Shown: positions 1 through 10,695 of the stretch, piece by piece
Numbering within the stretch: the first letter of the stretch is position 1
How the letters are laid out: each line of letters opens with the position of its first letter
Assembly: GCA_029237605.1 (NCBI GenBank)
Contig: JAQRGB010000001.1
Location: 124,001-188,000, forward strand
Length of the DNA: 64,000 bases
Reading direction: 5' to 3'
Source of the DNA: Candidatus Thiodubiliella sp.
GTDB lineage: Bacteria > Pseudomonadota > Gammaproteobacteria > PS1 > Pseudothioglobaceae
Position numbers and translations under genes: made by a program
The notes under the pieces: model-generated
The model's input: only the letters and a program-made list of their open reading frames with translations
What the model was told of the DNA's origin: nothing
The model's database searches: none

Positions 1-1
1 G

Positions 2-1009
2 GCTGATTTGGATAATCCATATATTCTACTACATGACGCAAAAATTTCAAATATTCGTGACTTATTGCCGACACTTGAATTAGCGCAAAAATCCAGCAGA
101 CCTCTATTAATTATCGCTGAAGATATTGAAGGAGAAGCATTAGCAACATTGGTGGTCAACAATATACGTGGTATCGTTAAAGTTGCTGCCGTTAAGGCAC
201 CTGGTTTTGGCGATCGCCGTAAAGCCATTTTGCAAGACATAGCTATTTTAACAGGTGGTGAGGTAATTTCTGAAGAAGTTGGTTTGTCGCTTGAAGGTAT
301 AACTGAAGAACATTTAGGCGGTGTTAAGCGTATTGAAGTTGGGAAAGATATAACTATTGTCGTCGATGGTGCTGGCTCTAAAAAAGCAATTAATGATCGT
401 ATTTCGCAAATTAAAGCACAAGTAGAGACAACTACTTCTGACTATGATAAAGAAAAACTTTTGGAGCGTTTAGCTAAACTTTCTGGCGGTGTTGCTGTGA
501 TTAAAGTTGGTGCTGCTACTGAAGTAGAGATGAAAGAAAAGAAAGACCGTGTCGATGATGCTTTACACGCAACACGAGCCGCAGTAGAAGAAGGTGTAGT
601 GCCTGGTGGTGGCGTTGCTTTAGTTCGCGCAATTAGTGTACTAAAAAATATAAAAGGTGAAAATCATGACCAAAATATAGGCATTGATATTGTTAAGCGC
701 GCTATGGAAGCTCCATTGCGTCAAATCGTAGCTAATGGTGGTGGCGAGCCTTCTGTTGTATTGAATAATGTTGCTAACGGCAAAGGTAGCTATGGTTACA
801 ATGCAAGCACAGATGAGTACGGTGATATGCTAAATATGGGCATCTTAGATCCAACTAAAGTAACACGTGCTGCCTTACAGCATGCGGCTAGTATCTCTGG
901 TCTAATGATTACAACTGAGGCGATGGTGACTGAACTCCCTCAACCTGAGTCTGCTGCTGCGCCTACTCCAGATATGGGTGGTATGGGTGGTATGGGTGGC
1001 ATGATGTAG
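2..1009 (+). CDS. groEL: Chaperonin GroEL, C-terminal part (5' end outside window)
   Basis: 60-kDa chaperonin subunit that encloses unfolded proteins in a double-ring cage with GroES and ATP, in the cytoplasm. About 335 residues are present; the family has about 545, so the first ~210 lie upstream of the window. The reading frame is open from base 2, so the first ttg at base 8 is an internal Leu and not a start. Visible are the apical-domain stretch with [14 protein letters not shown] and APGFGDRRK, the equatorial segment [13 protein letters not shown], and the typical Gly-Met-rich tail ending [11 protein letters not shown] strong terminator follows the stop. groES would be expected just upstream. 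Identity is secure. Confidence 0.97.
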   Translation, partial: ADLDNPYILLHDAKISNIRDLLPTLELAQKSSRPLLIIAEDIEGEALATLVVNNIRGIVKVAAVKAPGFGDRRKAILQDIAILTGGEVISEEVGLSLEGITEEHLGGVKRIEVGKDITIVVDGAGSKKAINDRISQIKAQVETTTSDYDKEKLLERLAKLSGGVAVIKVGAATEVEMKEKKDRVDDALHATRAAVEEGVVPGGGVALVRAISVLKNIKGENHDQNIGIDIVKRAMEAPLRQIVANGGGEPSVVLNNVANGKGSYGYNASTDEYGDMLNMGILDPTKVTRAALQHAASISGLMITTEAMVTELPQPESAAAPTPDMGGMGGMGGMM

Positions 1010-1038
1010 GCTTAAGCTACACATTTTGCTTCAATACC

Positions 1039-1068
1039 AAAAACCCCATTCTTTATGGGGTTTTTTTT
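1039..1068 (+). terminator. Rho-independent terminator after groEL
   Basis: A stem of AAAACCCCAT pairs with ATGGGGTTTT around a short loop and runs into a T tract, about 30 bases past the groEL stop. This is the classic form of an intrinsic terminator. Confidence 0.85.
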
Positions 1069-1169
1069 ATGACAGATAAAATTTTTTAATAAAAAAATAA
1101 CATATCCTACATATGAAATAATGCTTTATGATTGCTCTTTTTTTTTAAAATAAATAAAAATAACTTAAA

Positions 1170-2392
1170 ATGAGAATAACAAAGTATTTGTTAATTATTT
1201 TAACGATGTCACCGCAATAGTTACAGTTACAGGTACAAACAAATATATAGTCTTTCATGAACTCAACAGAGTTGAGTAGCTGACACTGTGATGGATTTCA
1301 TTATAAACAGCAATGATTCACATTCAAATATTAGCAATATATCTTCAAAAAAATGTAGTAAATGTCATAGTGAAATTTACAAACAATGGGAAAAATCAAT
1401 GCACGCCAAAAGTACTGAGTTAAAAGACCCTATTCATGGTATTTTTTATAGTGCAGTCGCAGGGATTCCTGCGACTGAAGGCGTTAGAATAGAAAAAAAT
1501 AAAAATAAATGCCCAGTTTGCTTGTAATGCCACTCCCCTACTGATGCAAAAGAAGGAAAAGCACAACTTAATGCTAAAAATCATTCTATGAAGGTGTTAA
1601 TTGCATCGCTTGTCATTTTTTAACTAAATTTATATGAACCAAGAAAAAGGTGGTGCGCTAAACCTAGGTATAAAAGCTTATAAATATTCAAACAATCAAA
1701 TACAAGGACCTAAAGGCACTATTATCTTGCACCAAGCATTCGGAAAAGATGGTCTTGCAAATAACCAAAAATTATTTAAAAACCTATGAAGCATGTTTAG
1801 AATGTCACGATCGACGCAATAATTCTAAAAAGTCCATCTTTGTCAAACAGATATGGAAATTATATCTACAGAAGGTTCTACAACTTGTCAGTCTTGTTAT
1901 ATACCGGTAATTAACGATATTAGCAATCATTCAATGGTAGGTTGCTAAAATGGTAGACAAAGGTCTAGCTATGACAATTAAAGCAACAAAAGTTTTTGAT
2001 ACGTTGCAAGTTAAAATAAATATAGCTAACTTATTGCCGCATAAATTCCCAACATGCGCACTATTTAGAAATTTTATATTACTGTCTCTGCACAAGATTT
2101 AAATGGCAATGTTTTATGGGAAAACTCTAAAAACCACCCTATAAAAGATGATAAACAAGCAATGTTTATGTATATTATTGATGATAACAACAATATACCA
2201 ACGCCGCCACCTAAAGCAACTAAAGTTTTAGGAGATACTCGCTTAAAGCCAAATGAGATTCGTATCTTAAATTACAAGATACCATCAAAAAATATTGTTA
2301 TAGTAGTAGCAAGAGCTTATTATAATTTATTACTACTATCGATGAAAGAAAAATTCTTCTTCAAAACTACCTATAAATTTATTAAAATATAA
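1170..2392 (+). pseudogene. Degenerate multiheme cytochrome c (cytochrome c554-like)
   Basis: Remains of a periplasmic multiheme c-type cytochrome. A signal-peptide-like start (MRITKYLLIILTMSPQ, then a stop) lies at 1170. Heme motifs follow in different frames: CSKCH at 1354, a broken CPVC-stop-CH near 1512, CIACH at 1602, CLECH at 1794, and CQSCY at 1886 where the His is lost. A C-terminal part includes NLLPHKFPT near 2028 and, in another frame, a beta-rich tail with PPPKATKVLGDTRLKPNE up to 2392. Several frameshifts and stops separate these pieces, so no intact product is possible. The order of motifs suits the cytochrome c554/multiheme family; the exact electron donor cannot be told. It lies between the groEL terminator and parE and shares no operon with either. 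It indicates loss of a respiratory or nitrogen/sulfur redox function. Confidence 0.8.
1454..1477. repeat. 10-bp perfect inverted repeat inside the cytochrome pseudogene
   Basis: CAGTCGCAGG and CCTGCGACTG flank a 4-base centre. It lies in the first open piece of the decayed cytochrome gene. A second small hairpin (ACTCAAC/GTTGAGT) lies at 1261-1277. The role is unknown and could be chance. Confidence 0.5.
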
Positions 2393-2442
2393 AGAAATAG
2401 CAAAGGCTATCATAGTTATTGAATAACCTTTGTTAAAAACAA

Positions 2443-2474
2443 AAAAAAGCCTCGTTTTCACGGGGTTTTTTTTG
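2443..2474 (+). terminator. Intrinsic terminator-like hairpin upstream of parE
   Basis: An A-rich arm with AAGCCTCG pairs with CGGGGTT after the loop TTTTCA and is followed by a T tract. It would end the transcript of the old cytochrome gene. A possible parE promoter overlaps its end. Confidence 0.65.
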
Positions 2475-2481
2475 GTATGAT
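2473..2481 (+). promoter_or_regulatory. Possible extended -10 promoter for parE
   Basis: TGG followed by TATGAT forms an extended -10 element 35 bases before the parE ATG, immediately after the terminator. No good -35 box is seen, so this is tentative. Confidence 0.35.
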
Positions 2482-2501
2482 ACTTCGCAAAATATTCTTA
2501 A

Positions 2502-5067
<2,566 letters not shown>

Positions 5068-5094
5068 ATGTAAAAATAGTACTACATAAATATT

Positions 5095-5122
5095 TTTTAC
5101 GATAAAATATAATTTTTATAAT
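5095..5122 (+). promoter_or_regulatory. Candidate sigma-70 promoter of acpP
   Basis: TTTTAC and TATAAT are separated by 16 bases. The -10 box ends 17 bases before the acpP ATG, which would give a very short leader beginning near the AGGGA ribosome site. A second overlapping TATAAT at 5108 leaves the exact start uncertain. Confidence 0.4.
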
Positions 5123-5139
5123 GATGCAGGGAATAACAA

Positions 5140-5370
5140 ATGAGTAGTATTGAAGAAAGGGTAAAAACAGTTGTAGCTGAACAATTAGATACAAATGGTG
5201 ATATTGACAATAATGCTTCTTTTATTGATGATTTGGGTGCGGATTCTTTAGACACTGTTGAATTGGTTATGTCTCTTGAAGAAGAGTTTGAATGCGATAT
5301 TCCAGATGATGAAGCAGAAAATATTACAACTGTCCAACAAGCTATCGACTACGTAAATAAAGTTTTGTAA
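5140..5370 (+). CDS. acpP: Acyl carrier protein
   Basis: Carries growing fatty acyl chains on a phosphopantetheine arm during type II fatty acid synthesis. At 76 residues it is a normal-sized, highly acidic ACP with the motif [14 protein letters not shown]; the Ser of DSL is the attachment site. The ribosome site AGGGA precedes the ATG. The gene sits just before fabF, as in most gammaproteobacteria, but fabG and fabD are not next to it here. A terminator-like hairpin between acpP and fabF may let acpP be made in excess over fabF. Confidence 0.97.
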   Translation: MSSIEERVKTVVAEQLDTNGDIDNNASFIDDLGADSLDTVELVMSLEEEFECDIPDDEAENITTVQQAIDYVNKVL

Positions 5371-5399
5371 TTTCTGTCTAGCAGACACAGACATAATAA

Positions 5400-5437
5400 A
5401 AAGACGTTTAATCCCAAGGGGTAACGTCTTTTTTTTG
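5400..5437 (+). terminator. Intrinsic terminator/attenuator between acpP and fabF
   Basis: AAAGACGTT pairs with AACGTCTTT and a T tract follows, directly after acpP and just before the fabF ribosome site. Partial read-through would explain high acpP and lower fabF expression. Confidence 0.8.
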
Positions 5438-5464
5438 TTATTTAAAATTTTTAAGGGAAATGGC

Positions 5465-6703
5465 ATGAGCAAAAGAAGAGTTGTCATCACTGGCTTAGGT
5501 ATCGTATCTCCAGTTGGTTCAACTGTATCAGTAGCATGGGATAATATTCTTAACGGTAAATCAGGTATTGATACCCTCACAAACATTGAAACTAAAGGAC
5601 AATCAGTTACCTTTGGCGGTTCAGTTAAAGATTTTGATATTGCTGATTATTTAAAACCTAAGGATGCTAAAAAAATGGATGCTTTTATTCATTATGGTAT
5701 GGCTGCAGGCATTCAAGCGATTGAAGATAGCGGCATTAATATTACTGAAGAAAATGCTGAGCGTATTGGTGTTGCTATTGGTGCAGGAATTGGTGGTTTA
5801 AGCACAATTGAAAAAACTGCTGACCTTTTTAGAGAAAAAGGCGCAAAACGTATTTCGCCTTTCTTTGTACCATCTTCAATTATCAATATGATTTCTGGCA
5901 ACTTGTCTATTAAATACGGCCTTAAAGGTCCAAATTTTGCCATTGTTACCGCTTGCACAACTGGCACACATAATATCGGCAATGCTTCACGTTTAATTGA
6001 ATATGGTGATGCTGATGTGATGATTACTGGTGGTGCTGAAATGTCAACTACCAATTGTGGATTAGGTGGTTTTGCAGCAGCACGAGCCCTATCCACTCGC
6101 AATAACGACCCATCAAGTGCCTCTCGCCCTTGGGATAAAGACCGTGATGGCTTTGTGCTTAGCGATGGCGCTGGTGTGGTAGTGTTAGAAGAATATAAGC
6201 ACGCTAAAGCGCGTGATGCTAATATCTATGCTGAAGTATCTGGATACGGTATGAGTAGTGACGCCTATCATATGACATTGCCACCTAAAGATGGCGAGGG
6301 TGCGGCTAGGTGTATAAAAAATGCTATACATAATGCAGGCATTAATGCACAGCAAATTGATTATATCAATGCACATGGCACCTCGACCCCTGCTGGAGAC
6401 CAAGCGGAAACTAACGCAACTAAATTAGCACTTGGCGATCATGCATATAACGTTGTAATGAGTTCTACTAAATCAGTAACTGGTCACTTATTGGGTGCTG
6501 CTGGAGGCATTGAAGCAATTTTTACTGCCTTAGCCATTAGAGATCAAGTAGCGCCACCAACCATCAACATCATTAACCAAGACCCTGATTGTGATTTAGA
6601 TTATTGCGCTAATGAGGCAAGAAAAATGAATATTGTTCATGCAATTTCCAATTCATTTGGATTTGGCGGCACAAACGGAACAATTTTACTTTCCAAGATC
6701 TAG
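5465..6703 (+). CDS. fabF: 3-oxoacyl-[ACP] synthase II (FabF)
   Basis: Condensing enzyme that elongates acyl-ACP with malonyl-ACP. The ATG at 5465 (MSKRRVVITG) is chosen because AAGGGA precedes it and the resulting 412 residues match FabF; the upstream ttg would add ten unconserved residues. The thiolase fold carries the nucleophile Cys in TACTTGTHN, the first His in NAHGTSTPAGD, and the second His in KSVTGHLLGAAGG. The C-terminal NSFGFGGTNG loop is complete. It lies downstream of acpP, with a terminator between them. Confidence 0.96.
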   Translation: MSKRRVVITGLGIVSPVGSTVSVAWDNILNGKSGIDTLTNIETKGQSVTFGGSVKDFDIADYLKPKDAKKMDAFIHYGMAAGIQAIEDSGINITEENAERIGVAIGAGIGGLSTIEKTADLFREKGAKRISPFFVPSSIINMISGNLSIKYGLKGPNFAIVTACTTGTHNIGNASRLIEYGDADVMITGGAEMSTTNCGLGGFAAARALSTRNNDPSSASRPWDKDRDGFVLSDGAGVVVLEEYKHAKARDANIYAEVSGYGMSSDAYHMTLPPKDGEGAARCIKNAIHNAGINAQQIDYINAHGTSTPAGDQAETNATKLALGDHAYNVVMSSTKSVTGHLLGAAGGIEAIFTALAIRDQVAPPTINIINQDPDCDLDYCANEARKMNIVHAISNSFGFGGTNGTILLSKI

Positions 6704-6734
6704 TATTTTTATTTGTACGTTAATGACATATATA

Positions 6735-6941
6735 CTATTTTACCTTGTCGCTAACTTCACTTGCAGCACTGCTAACAATATCTTTGACAAAATCATAAAC
6801 TTTAATGGCACCATTATATACGCTGACCTTTGCTATCTCTTTATTTACCACCAAAGAGTAATCTTTGTCTGTTACTTTAAGCTGAACTACGCCACCAACA
6901 AGTGCTAAAATTACAATACTAACTACTATAAACTTAATCAT
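6735..6941 (-). CDS. Small single-span membrane or secreted protein, unknown
   Basis: 68 residues: an N-terminal hydrophobic segment (residues 3-20, KFIVVSIVILALVGGVV) acting as anchor or signal, then a soluble charged tail ending in a likely amphipathic stretch (VSSAASEVSDKVK). It converges on fabF with a gap of 31 bases and stands alone. A start codon followed by a hydrophobic-then-polar pattern supports a real gene. I do not recognise a family and suggest no function. Confidence 0.5.
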   Translation of the reverse strand: MIKFIVVSIVILALVGGVVQLKVTDKDYSLVVNKEIAKVSVYNGAIKVYDFVKDIVSSAASEVSDKVK

Positions 6942-7251
6942 ATTAAAAACTTTTTATTTTAAGAAAAAGTAATTTTACCTATTTTTTTAAAATTTCTAAT
7001 TTATTTTATATTTTAATTATTAAATTTAAACATTACTACAATATAGAAAAATACTTAAGATTATTCTAAAAATAAAATATAATAAGATTTAATTAAAAAA
7101 AATACAAAAAAAACATCGTTAATAAACACAAAAGTTTAATTATATAGCAATTAATTTACTATAAACCGATAGCTAATCATTTATATAAATTCTACTAACA
7201 AAGACTAATATTAATACCAATAATTTAACAAAATATACTAAAATTTGCTAT
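6942..7251. other. AT-rich intergenic stretch, nothing recognised
   Basis: About 310 bases of very AT-rich DNA with many A and T tracts between two minus-strand genes. It must hold the promoter of the small membrane protein gene, but no element stands out. No tRNA or conserved ORF was seen. Confidence 0.5.
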
Positions 7252-7671
7252 TTATAATGGTAATTTTGTTGTCATTAAGCCTTTGTCAATCCAGCCATTG
7301 TTAATACCGCCATCAAGCTCAAAAATATTTTTGTATATGGCATTTTTGTTTAAAAAATTGCCGATAATTTTAGTGCGATTAGCATGTGCGCAAACTAACA
7401 CAAATGGGGTGTTTTTACTTAGTACAATTTTCAATAAATTATTCAGCCATTGTTGCACGTTATATCTACCATTTTTATCAAAGAAAGTAAGTCTATGTGA
7501 GTTAGGAATAATACCGTATTTATCATATTCATCTTGTCTGCGAACGTCAATAATTACAATCCCCTCTTTGATTTTTTCTTGCATTTGTTCAGTTGAAATA
7601 GCTTTAAAGTACGCATTAGAAAATAAAGGAAATAATGTAAATAATATTAATGTAATTTTCTTTATAATCAT
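7252..7671 (-). CDS. Exported rhodanese-domain protein
   Basis: Single-domain sulfurtransferase-type protein, 139 residues, with an N-terminal signal peptide (residues 1-20, ending FSNA) that places it in the periplasm. The rhodanese fold is shown by VIIDVRRQDEYDKYGIIPNS, the active-site loop VCAHANRT with the persulfide-forming Cys, and LDGGINNGW near the end. Periplasmic rhodaneses move sulfane sulfur, for example from thiosulfate, which suits a sulfur oxidiser. The substrate is not determined. It is followed (upstream on this strand) by about 290 bases of AT-rich DNA, so it is probably transcribed alone. Confidence 0.82.
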   Translation of the reverse strand: MIIKKITLILFTLFPLFSNAYFKAISTEQMQEKIKEGIVIIDVRRQDEYDKYGIIPNSHRLTFFDKNGRYNVQQWLNNLLKIVLSKNTPFVLVCAHANRTKIIGNFLNKNAIYKNIFELDGGINNGWIDKGLMTTKLPL

Positions 7672-7960
7672 AATAATATAGTCACAATCAAAGTGGCAAT
7701 AGTTTAATTCTAATTATTAATAAATTATATATTACCAAAAAAATCACCATAACTTTTTCAAAATTCTTATATCTAACATATTTTGCTTATTTTTTTACAT
7801 TTAATTTTACACATATTTATTATTTCTAGGTATTCTAGCACTCACGTAATACTCGCTTAATGCAAACAATTTTAAATGTAGATATCATTATTCGGTAAAA
7901 ATGTATTTTTAGCTTTATCAAAAAAAATATTTTTGTCTAGTAAAGACCGATTTAAAATAC

Positions 7961-8521
7961 TTAATTTAGTGCATAGTTTGTTGATGCAAATACACCAGTA
8001 ATGATTGATATATAAATCATTGATGTAATAGAAGTGCCACTTACAATACCAATAAGTATGTTTTTTAATTTAACATCTGTAATAGATAAAAAATAAATCA
8101 ATACATTGATCGAAATACCCGGTATAAAACATAAAGTAAAAATAATAGGAATTTCTTTAGCCTTGATTTTATGCTCATAATCTAATATTTTTTGTGGCAC
8201 TTTAAAATTTAACTTATGCGAAAAATTATAAATAATAAAACAATAGCTCACAATAGCGATTTGAATAGCAAAAAATACCTGAATAAAAGAAAAAACATAA
8301 ATACCTGCAATTAAAAAAGCAGTTCCAGGCAATAATGTTAATCCTCTAATAATTAAAATTAAAATATAAATAACATAGGATGTTAAAAAATATTCAGTGG
8401 TAAAAAGTATTTTTAGTGTTTTTGGGTCAATTTTATAATCATTAAAATACAAGTAAATTACAACAATAATATTGAGCACTATAAAACAATAAAATAAATA
8501 TTTTTTACTAGTATCTTTCAT
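7961..8521 (-). CDS. VTT-domain (TVP38/TMEM64-like) membrane protein
   Basis: A 186-residue integral membrane protein with about five hydrophobic segments. The signature IRGLTLLPGTAFLIAG resembles the re-entrant loop of the VTT/DedA-like family, and FIPGISINVLIYFLSIT resembles its second half. Family members act as lipid scramblases or membrane transporters, but this member's role is unknown. It is the last gene of the operon that starts with the DoxX-like gene, and it overlaps the upstream ATP-grasp gene by 14 bases. That coupling suggests a membrane step, perhaps export or anchoring, for the product of the pathway. The family assignment is moderately secure. Confidence 0.68.
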   Translation of the reverse strand: MKDTSKKYLFYCFIVLNIIVVIYLYFNDYKIDPKTLKILFTTEYFLTSYVIYILILIIRGLTLLPGTAFLIAGIYVFSFIQVFFAIQIAIVSYCFIIYNFSHKLNFKVPQKILDYEHKIKAKEIPIIFTLCFIPGISINVLIYFLSITDVKLKNILIGIVSGTSITSMIYISIITGVFASTNYALN

Positions 8522-9407
8522 TATCAGTAATTTCTAATTGATTTAATTTATTATAAAAATCATCTAAATCTTCAGGCTTGACGCCATACCTAGGATTGTC
8601 ATGCATTTTTAAAAATGGACGTGAATTAAGTTCTAAAAAAATACACTCTTGTGCATTGAAATCAATTTCAATTCCCTTTTTACAAATCACATCAATACCT
8701 AGGATATTAGCATTAAAAAAATTCAATATTTTAATTAAGTCTTGTTTATTGTTATCACTTAACTCGGCCTTATCAATCACTTCAGTGCTTGCGCCTAATT
8801 TCAATGAAATTTTATTATGTAAATAAACTTTTTTCTTAGCTGCGAGAATTGTAGAAAAGCTTAACCCTTGTAGTTTTAAATATTTCTTAATAACTTTATT
8901 TTTAGGTATTAACTGGGTAACAGGTGCGATTTGCATTTGTAATCTTAGTTTATTTTCAACATCAATCAAAACTTCAATTGTTCTCAGTCCATCACCAACT
9001 ATAAAAGGCGGGTAACGCCTAAGCACTGACATAATTCCAAATCTTGTCATTACCACACGGTAGTTTTTGCCAAGTAAGTATTTTTCTATAATACTATTTG
9101 GCCACCATTTTTTAACACCAATGCTTGCTTTTAATAATTGAACTTTGTTTTTAATAGGGAAATATGCACCTCGAGAGAATCCTCCAACATTAGGCTTAAT
9201 AACTAACGGGAAGCCATGTTTCTTACAAAATTTAAATGCTGAATACGGATTAATAAAAGTTCTGCCTTTTGCGTAAGACAATGCATTTTTTTTAAAAGAC
9301 AACCTAGCCTGTGCTTTTGAACGACAAGCACGACGAACTTTAAGCGGATTATAATTACTACAATCTGATAAAAAAAAATACGATAAAAATCGATGTAATA
9401 ACCGCAC
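8508..9407 (-). CDS. ATP-grasp ligase (cyanophycin-synthetase-like fold)
   Basis: 299 residues with an ATP-grasp fold: the ATP-binding beta strand LVIKPNVGGFSRGAYF (about residues 68-83), the E-K-Y-L hinge (IIEKYLLGKNYRVV), the GIDVICKKG strand and the metal-binding FLELNSRPFLKMHDNP near the end. Such enzymes activate a carboxylate as acyl-phosphate and join it to an amine. The closest feel is the ATP-grasp part of cyanophycin synthetase or GshAB-type ligases, without their extra domains. It follows a second, different ATP-grasp gene with a 6-base gap and overlaps the VTT gene, so it belongs to the operon. The substrates are unknown; a product of the upstream decarboxylase is an attractive amine. 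Confidence 0.75.
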   Translation of the reverse strand: MRLLHRFLSYFFLSDCSNYNPLKVRRACRSKAQARLSFKKNALSYAKGRTFINPYSAFKFCKKHGFPLVIKPNVGGFSRGAYFPIKNKVQLLKASIGVKKWWPNSIIEKYLLGKNYRVVMTRFGIMSVLRRYPPFIVGDGLRTIEVLIDVENKLRLQMQIAPVTQLIPKNKVIKKYLKLQGLSFSTILAAKKKVYLHNKISLKLGASTEVIDKAELSDNNKQDLIKILNFFNANILGIDVICKKGIEIDFNAQECIFLELNSRPFLKMHDNPRYGVKPEDLDDFYNKLNQLEITDNERY

Positions 9408-9413
9408 TACCGC

Positions 9414-10241
9414 TTAGTTTTTTGATTGATAGTGTCTAATAATTTTCTTAAAAAAAACAAAATTATTAAAGTATTTTTTTGGGGTAGTGTTGCTGACCTT
9501 AACTAAATTTTTCATATTGTCTTTAATAAATTTATATTTGGTTTTTTTTGAAACACTATTATCTAATAAGTGAATAGGAAATGGAGCGAATAAATTAATT
9601 TCAATAATATGAAAAAAACCAGAAAGTAAATCAGTCTTAGAATTCACCATAAGCCCTATCCTAGCAATACGAAAAGGCGGTAATTCTTGTATATATGCTT
9701 GCAAAATATCTAACTCTTTTTCACAAAAATCTTGTGTAATATCTTGATAAACTGTGTCTTTATTGTGAATTCCATTAATAGGATAATATTCATCTGCATG
9801 ATTGATGGAACGGGTAATATTTAATGTACTTAGGCGGCTATTATTACATGCATCGCGAATGTAGAAAATTTCATATTCTTTTTTTTCATGCGCTGCATAC
9901 TGCAGAATATAAGGAATTTTCCCATTTGTTTGATCAAAATTTATAAAATCTTGCTTGTTGTTAATTTTAATAATGCCATTAGAATTTTGTCCCCATTCAG
10001 GTTTTAAAAATACAGGGAAGGTTTTTGGTAAATTAGTTTTATCTAAATAATACTGCTCCAAGCGCCACTTTTTTGGAATATGGGCGTCCATATCAATCTT
10101 AGAATAAAAGCCTTTTTTCTTGTTATACCATTCGGCATTAATTTGAAAATAATACCAAGGAGGGATACCTAGGCGAATTGACCAAATAATATAGTAAAAA
10201 ATTAATCTAAATCTCAAATATCCTTCCTTTGCCTGGGTCAT
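9414..10241 (-). CDS. Second ATP-grasp-like ligase
   Basis: 275 residues, unlike its neighbour in sequence, but with ATP-grasp landmarks: FPVFLKPEWGQNSNGIIKI (about residues 75-93), a YEIFYIRD strand, and the metal-binding segment FFHIIEINLFAPFPIH. The N-terminus is hydrophobic (FRLIFYYIIWSIRLGIPPWYYFQ) and may touch the membrane. The start is uncertain: the first ATG overlaps the cupin gene by 35 bases, while a good ribosome site (AAGGAAGGA) lies inside this overlap just before a ttg codon near 10217. The overlaps argue for coupled translation with the dioxygenase-like gene. Probably a peptide- or amide-forming enzyme; substrates unknown. Confidence 0.65.
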   Translation of the reverse strand: MTQAKEGYLRFRLIFYYIIWSIRLGIPPWYYFQINAEWYNKKKGFYSKIDMDAHIPKKWRLEQYYLDKTNLPKTFPVFLKPEWGQNSNGIIKINNKQDFINFDQTNGKIPYILQYAAHEKKEYEIFYIRDACNNSRLSTLNITRSINHADEYYPINGIHNKDTVYQDITQDFCEKELDILQAYIQELPPFRIARIGLMVNSKTDLLSGFFHIIEINLFAPFPIHLLDNSVSKKTKYKFIKDNMKNLVKVSNTTPKKYFNNFVFFKKIIRHYQSKN

Positions 10242-10695
10242 CTGAGTAATAATGCAAGCTTATACTTTTTTGCTTTGTATTAATTTGATGAATGTTATTA
10301 TCCATTCTACCTTTTATACCTTTATTATAACAATATTCTCCATTATTCAACTCTATATACTCAAGCTCAGTTAATTGATTTTTATCAAAATTTTTACAAC
10401 TCAAAGATCCTTCTACCACATAGACAAAAGACTGATATGGATGGCCGTGAATATTCGTTATTATGCCTTTGTCCCAATATATCAGGCCCAACCAATGATC
10501 GTTATTATTAACAATAATATTTCTTGTATAACTACCATTATAAAAAGATAAATTCTCTATCTTTATTTCTCTTACTAAAACTTTCACTCGCTCAATAGCT
10601 AAATCGTAGCACTCATTAGCAAGTAATTCACACAATATTTTAAAATCAAAATCAGTTGTGTGTATGTAATCGTAGTTCTTATTTTTTTTAAACAT
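10207..10695 (-). CDS. Cysteine dioxygenase-like cupin
   Basis: 162 residues with the cupin fold of type I thiol dioxygenases. The first motif HGHPYQSFVYVVEGSL gives two iron-binding His, and NNIHQI gives the third. SISLHYYSDDP matches the place of the catalytic Tyr of cysteine dioxygenase. The Cys that crosslinks to this Tyr in animals is not seen at the expected place in HGHPYQSF, as is common in bacterial forms. The expected reaction is cysteine plus O2 to cysteine sulfinate; 3-mercaptopropionate or cysteamine are alternatives. The gene overlaps the PLP decarboxylase upstream by 8 bases and the ATP-grasp gene downstream by 35, so these proteins are made together. Confidence 0.8.
   Translation of the reverse strand: MFKKNKNYDYIHTTDFDFKILCELLANECYDLAIERVKVLVREIKIENLSFYNGSYTRNIIVNNNDHWLGLIYWDKGIITNIHGHPYQSFVYVVEGSLSCKNFDKNQLTELEYIELNNGEYCYNKGIKGRMDNNIHQINTKQKSISLHYYSDDPGKGRIFEI

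Noticed and set aside
5374-5392. Hairpin TCTGTCT/AGACACAGA just after acpP as a second terminator
   Set aside because: The arms are imperfect and no T tract follows; the next hairpin at 5400-5437 is the better terminator.
7252-7671. Rhodanese as part of the DoxX-PLP operon
   Set aside because: It lies 289 bases downstream of the last operon gene with AT-rich DNA between; close spacing ends at the VTT gene.
8508-9407. Glutathione synthetase (gshB) identity
   Set aside because: Only the ATP-grasp core is shared; flanking motifs of GshB are missing and the neighbours point to another pathway.
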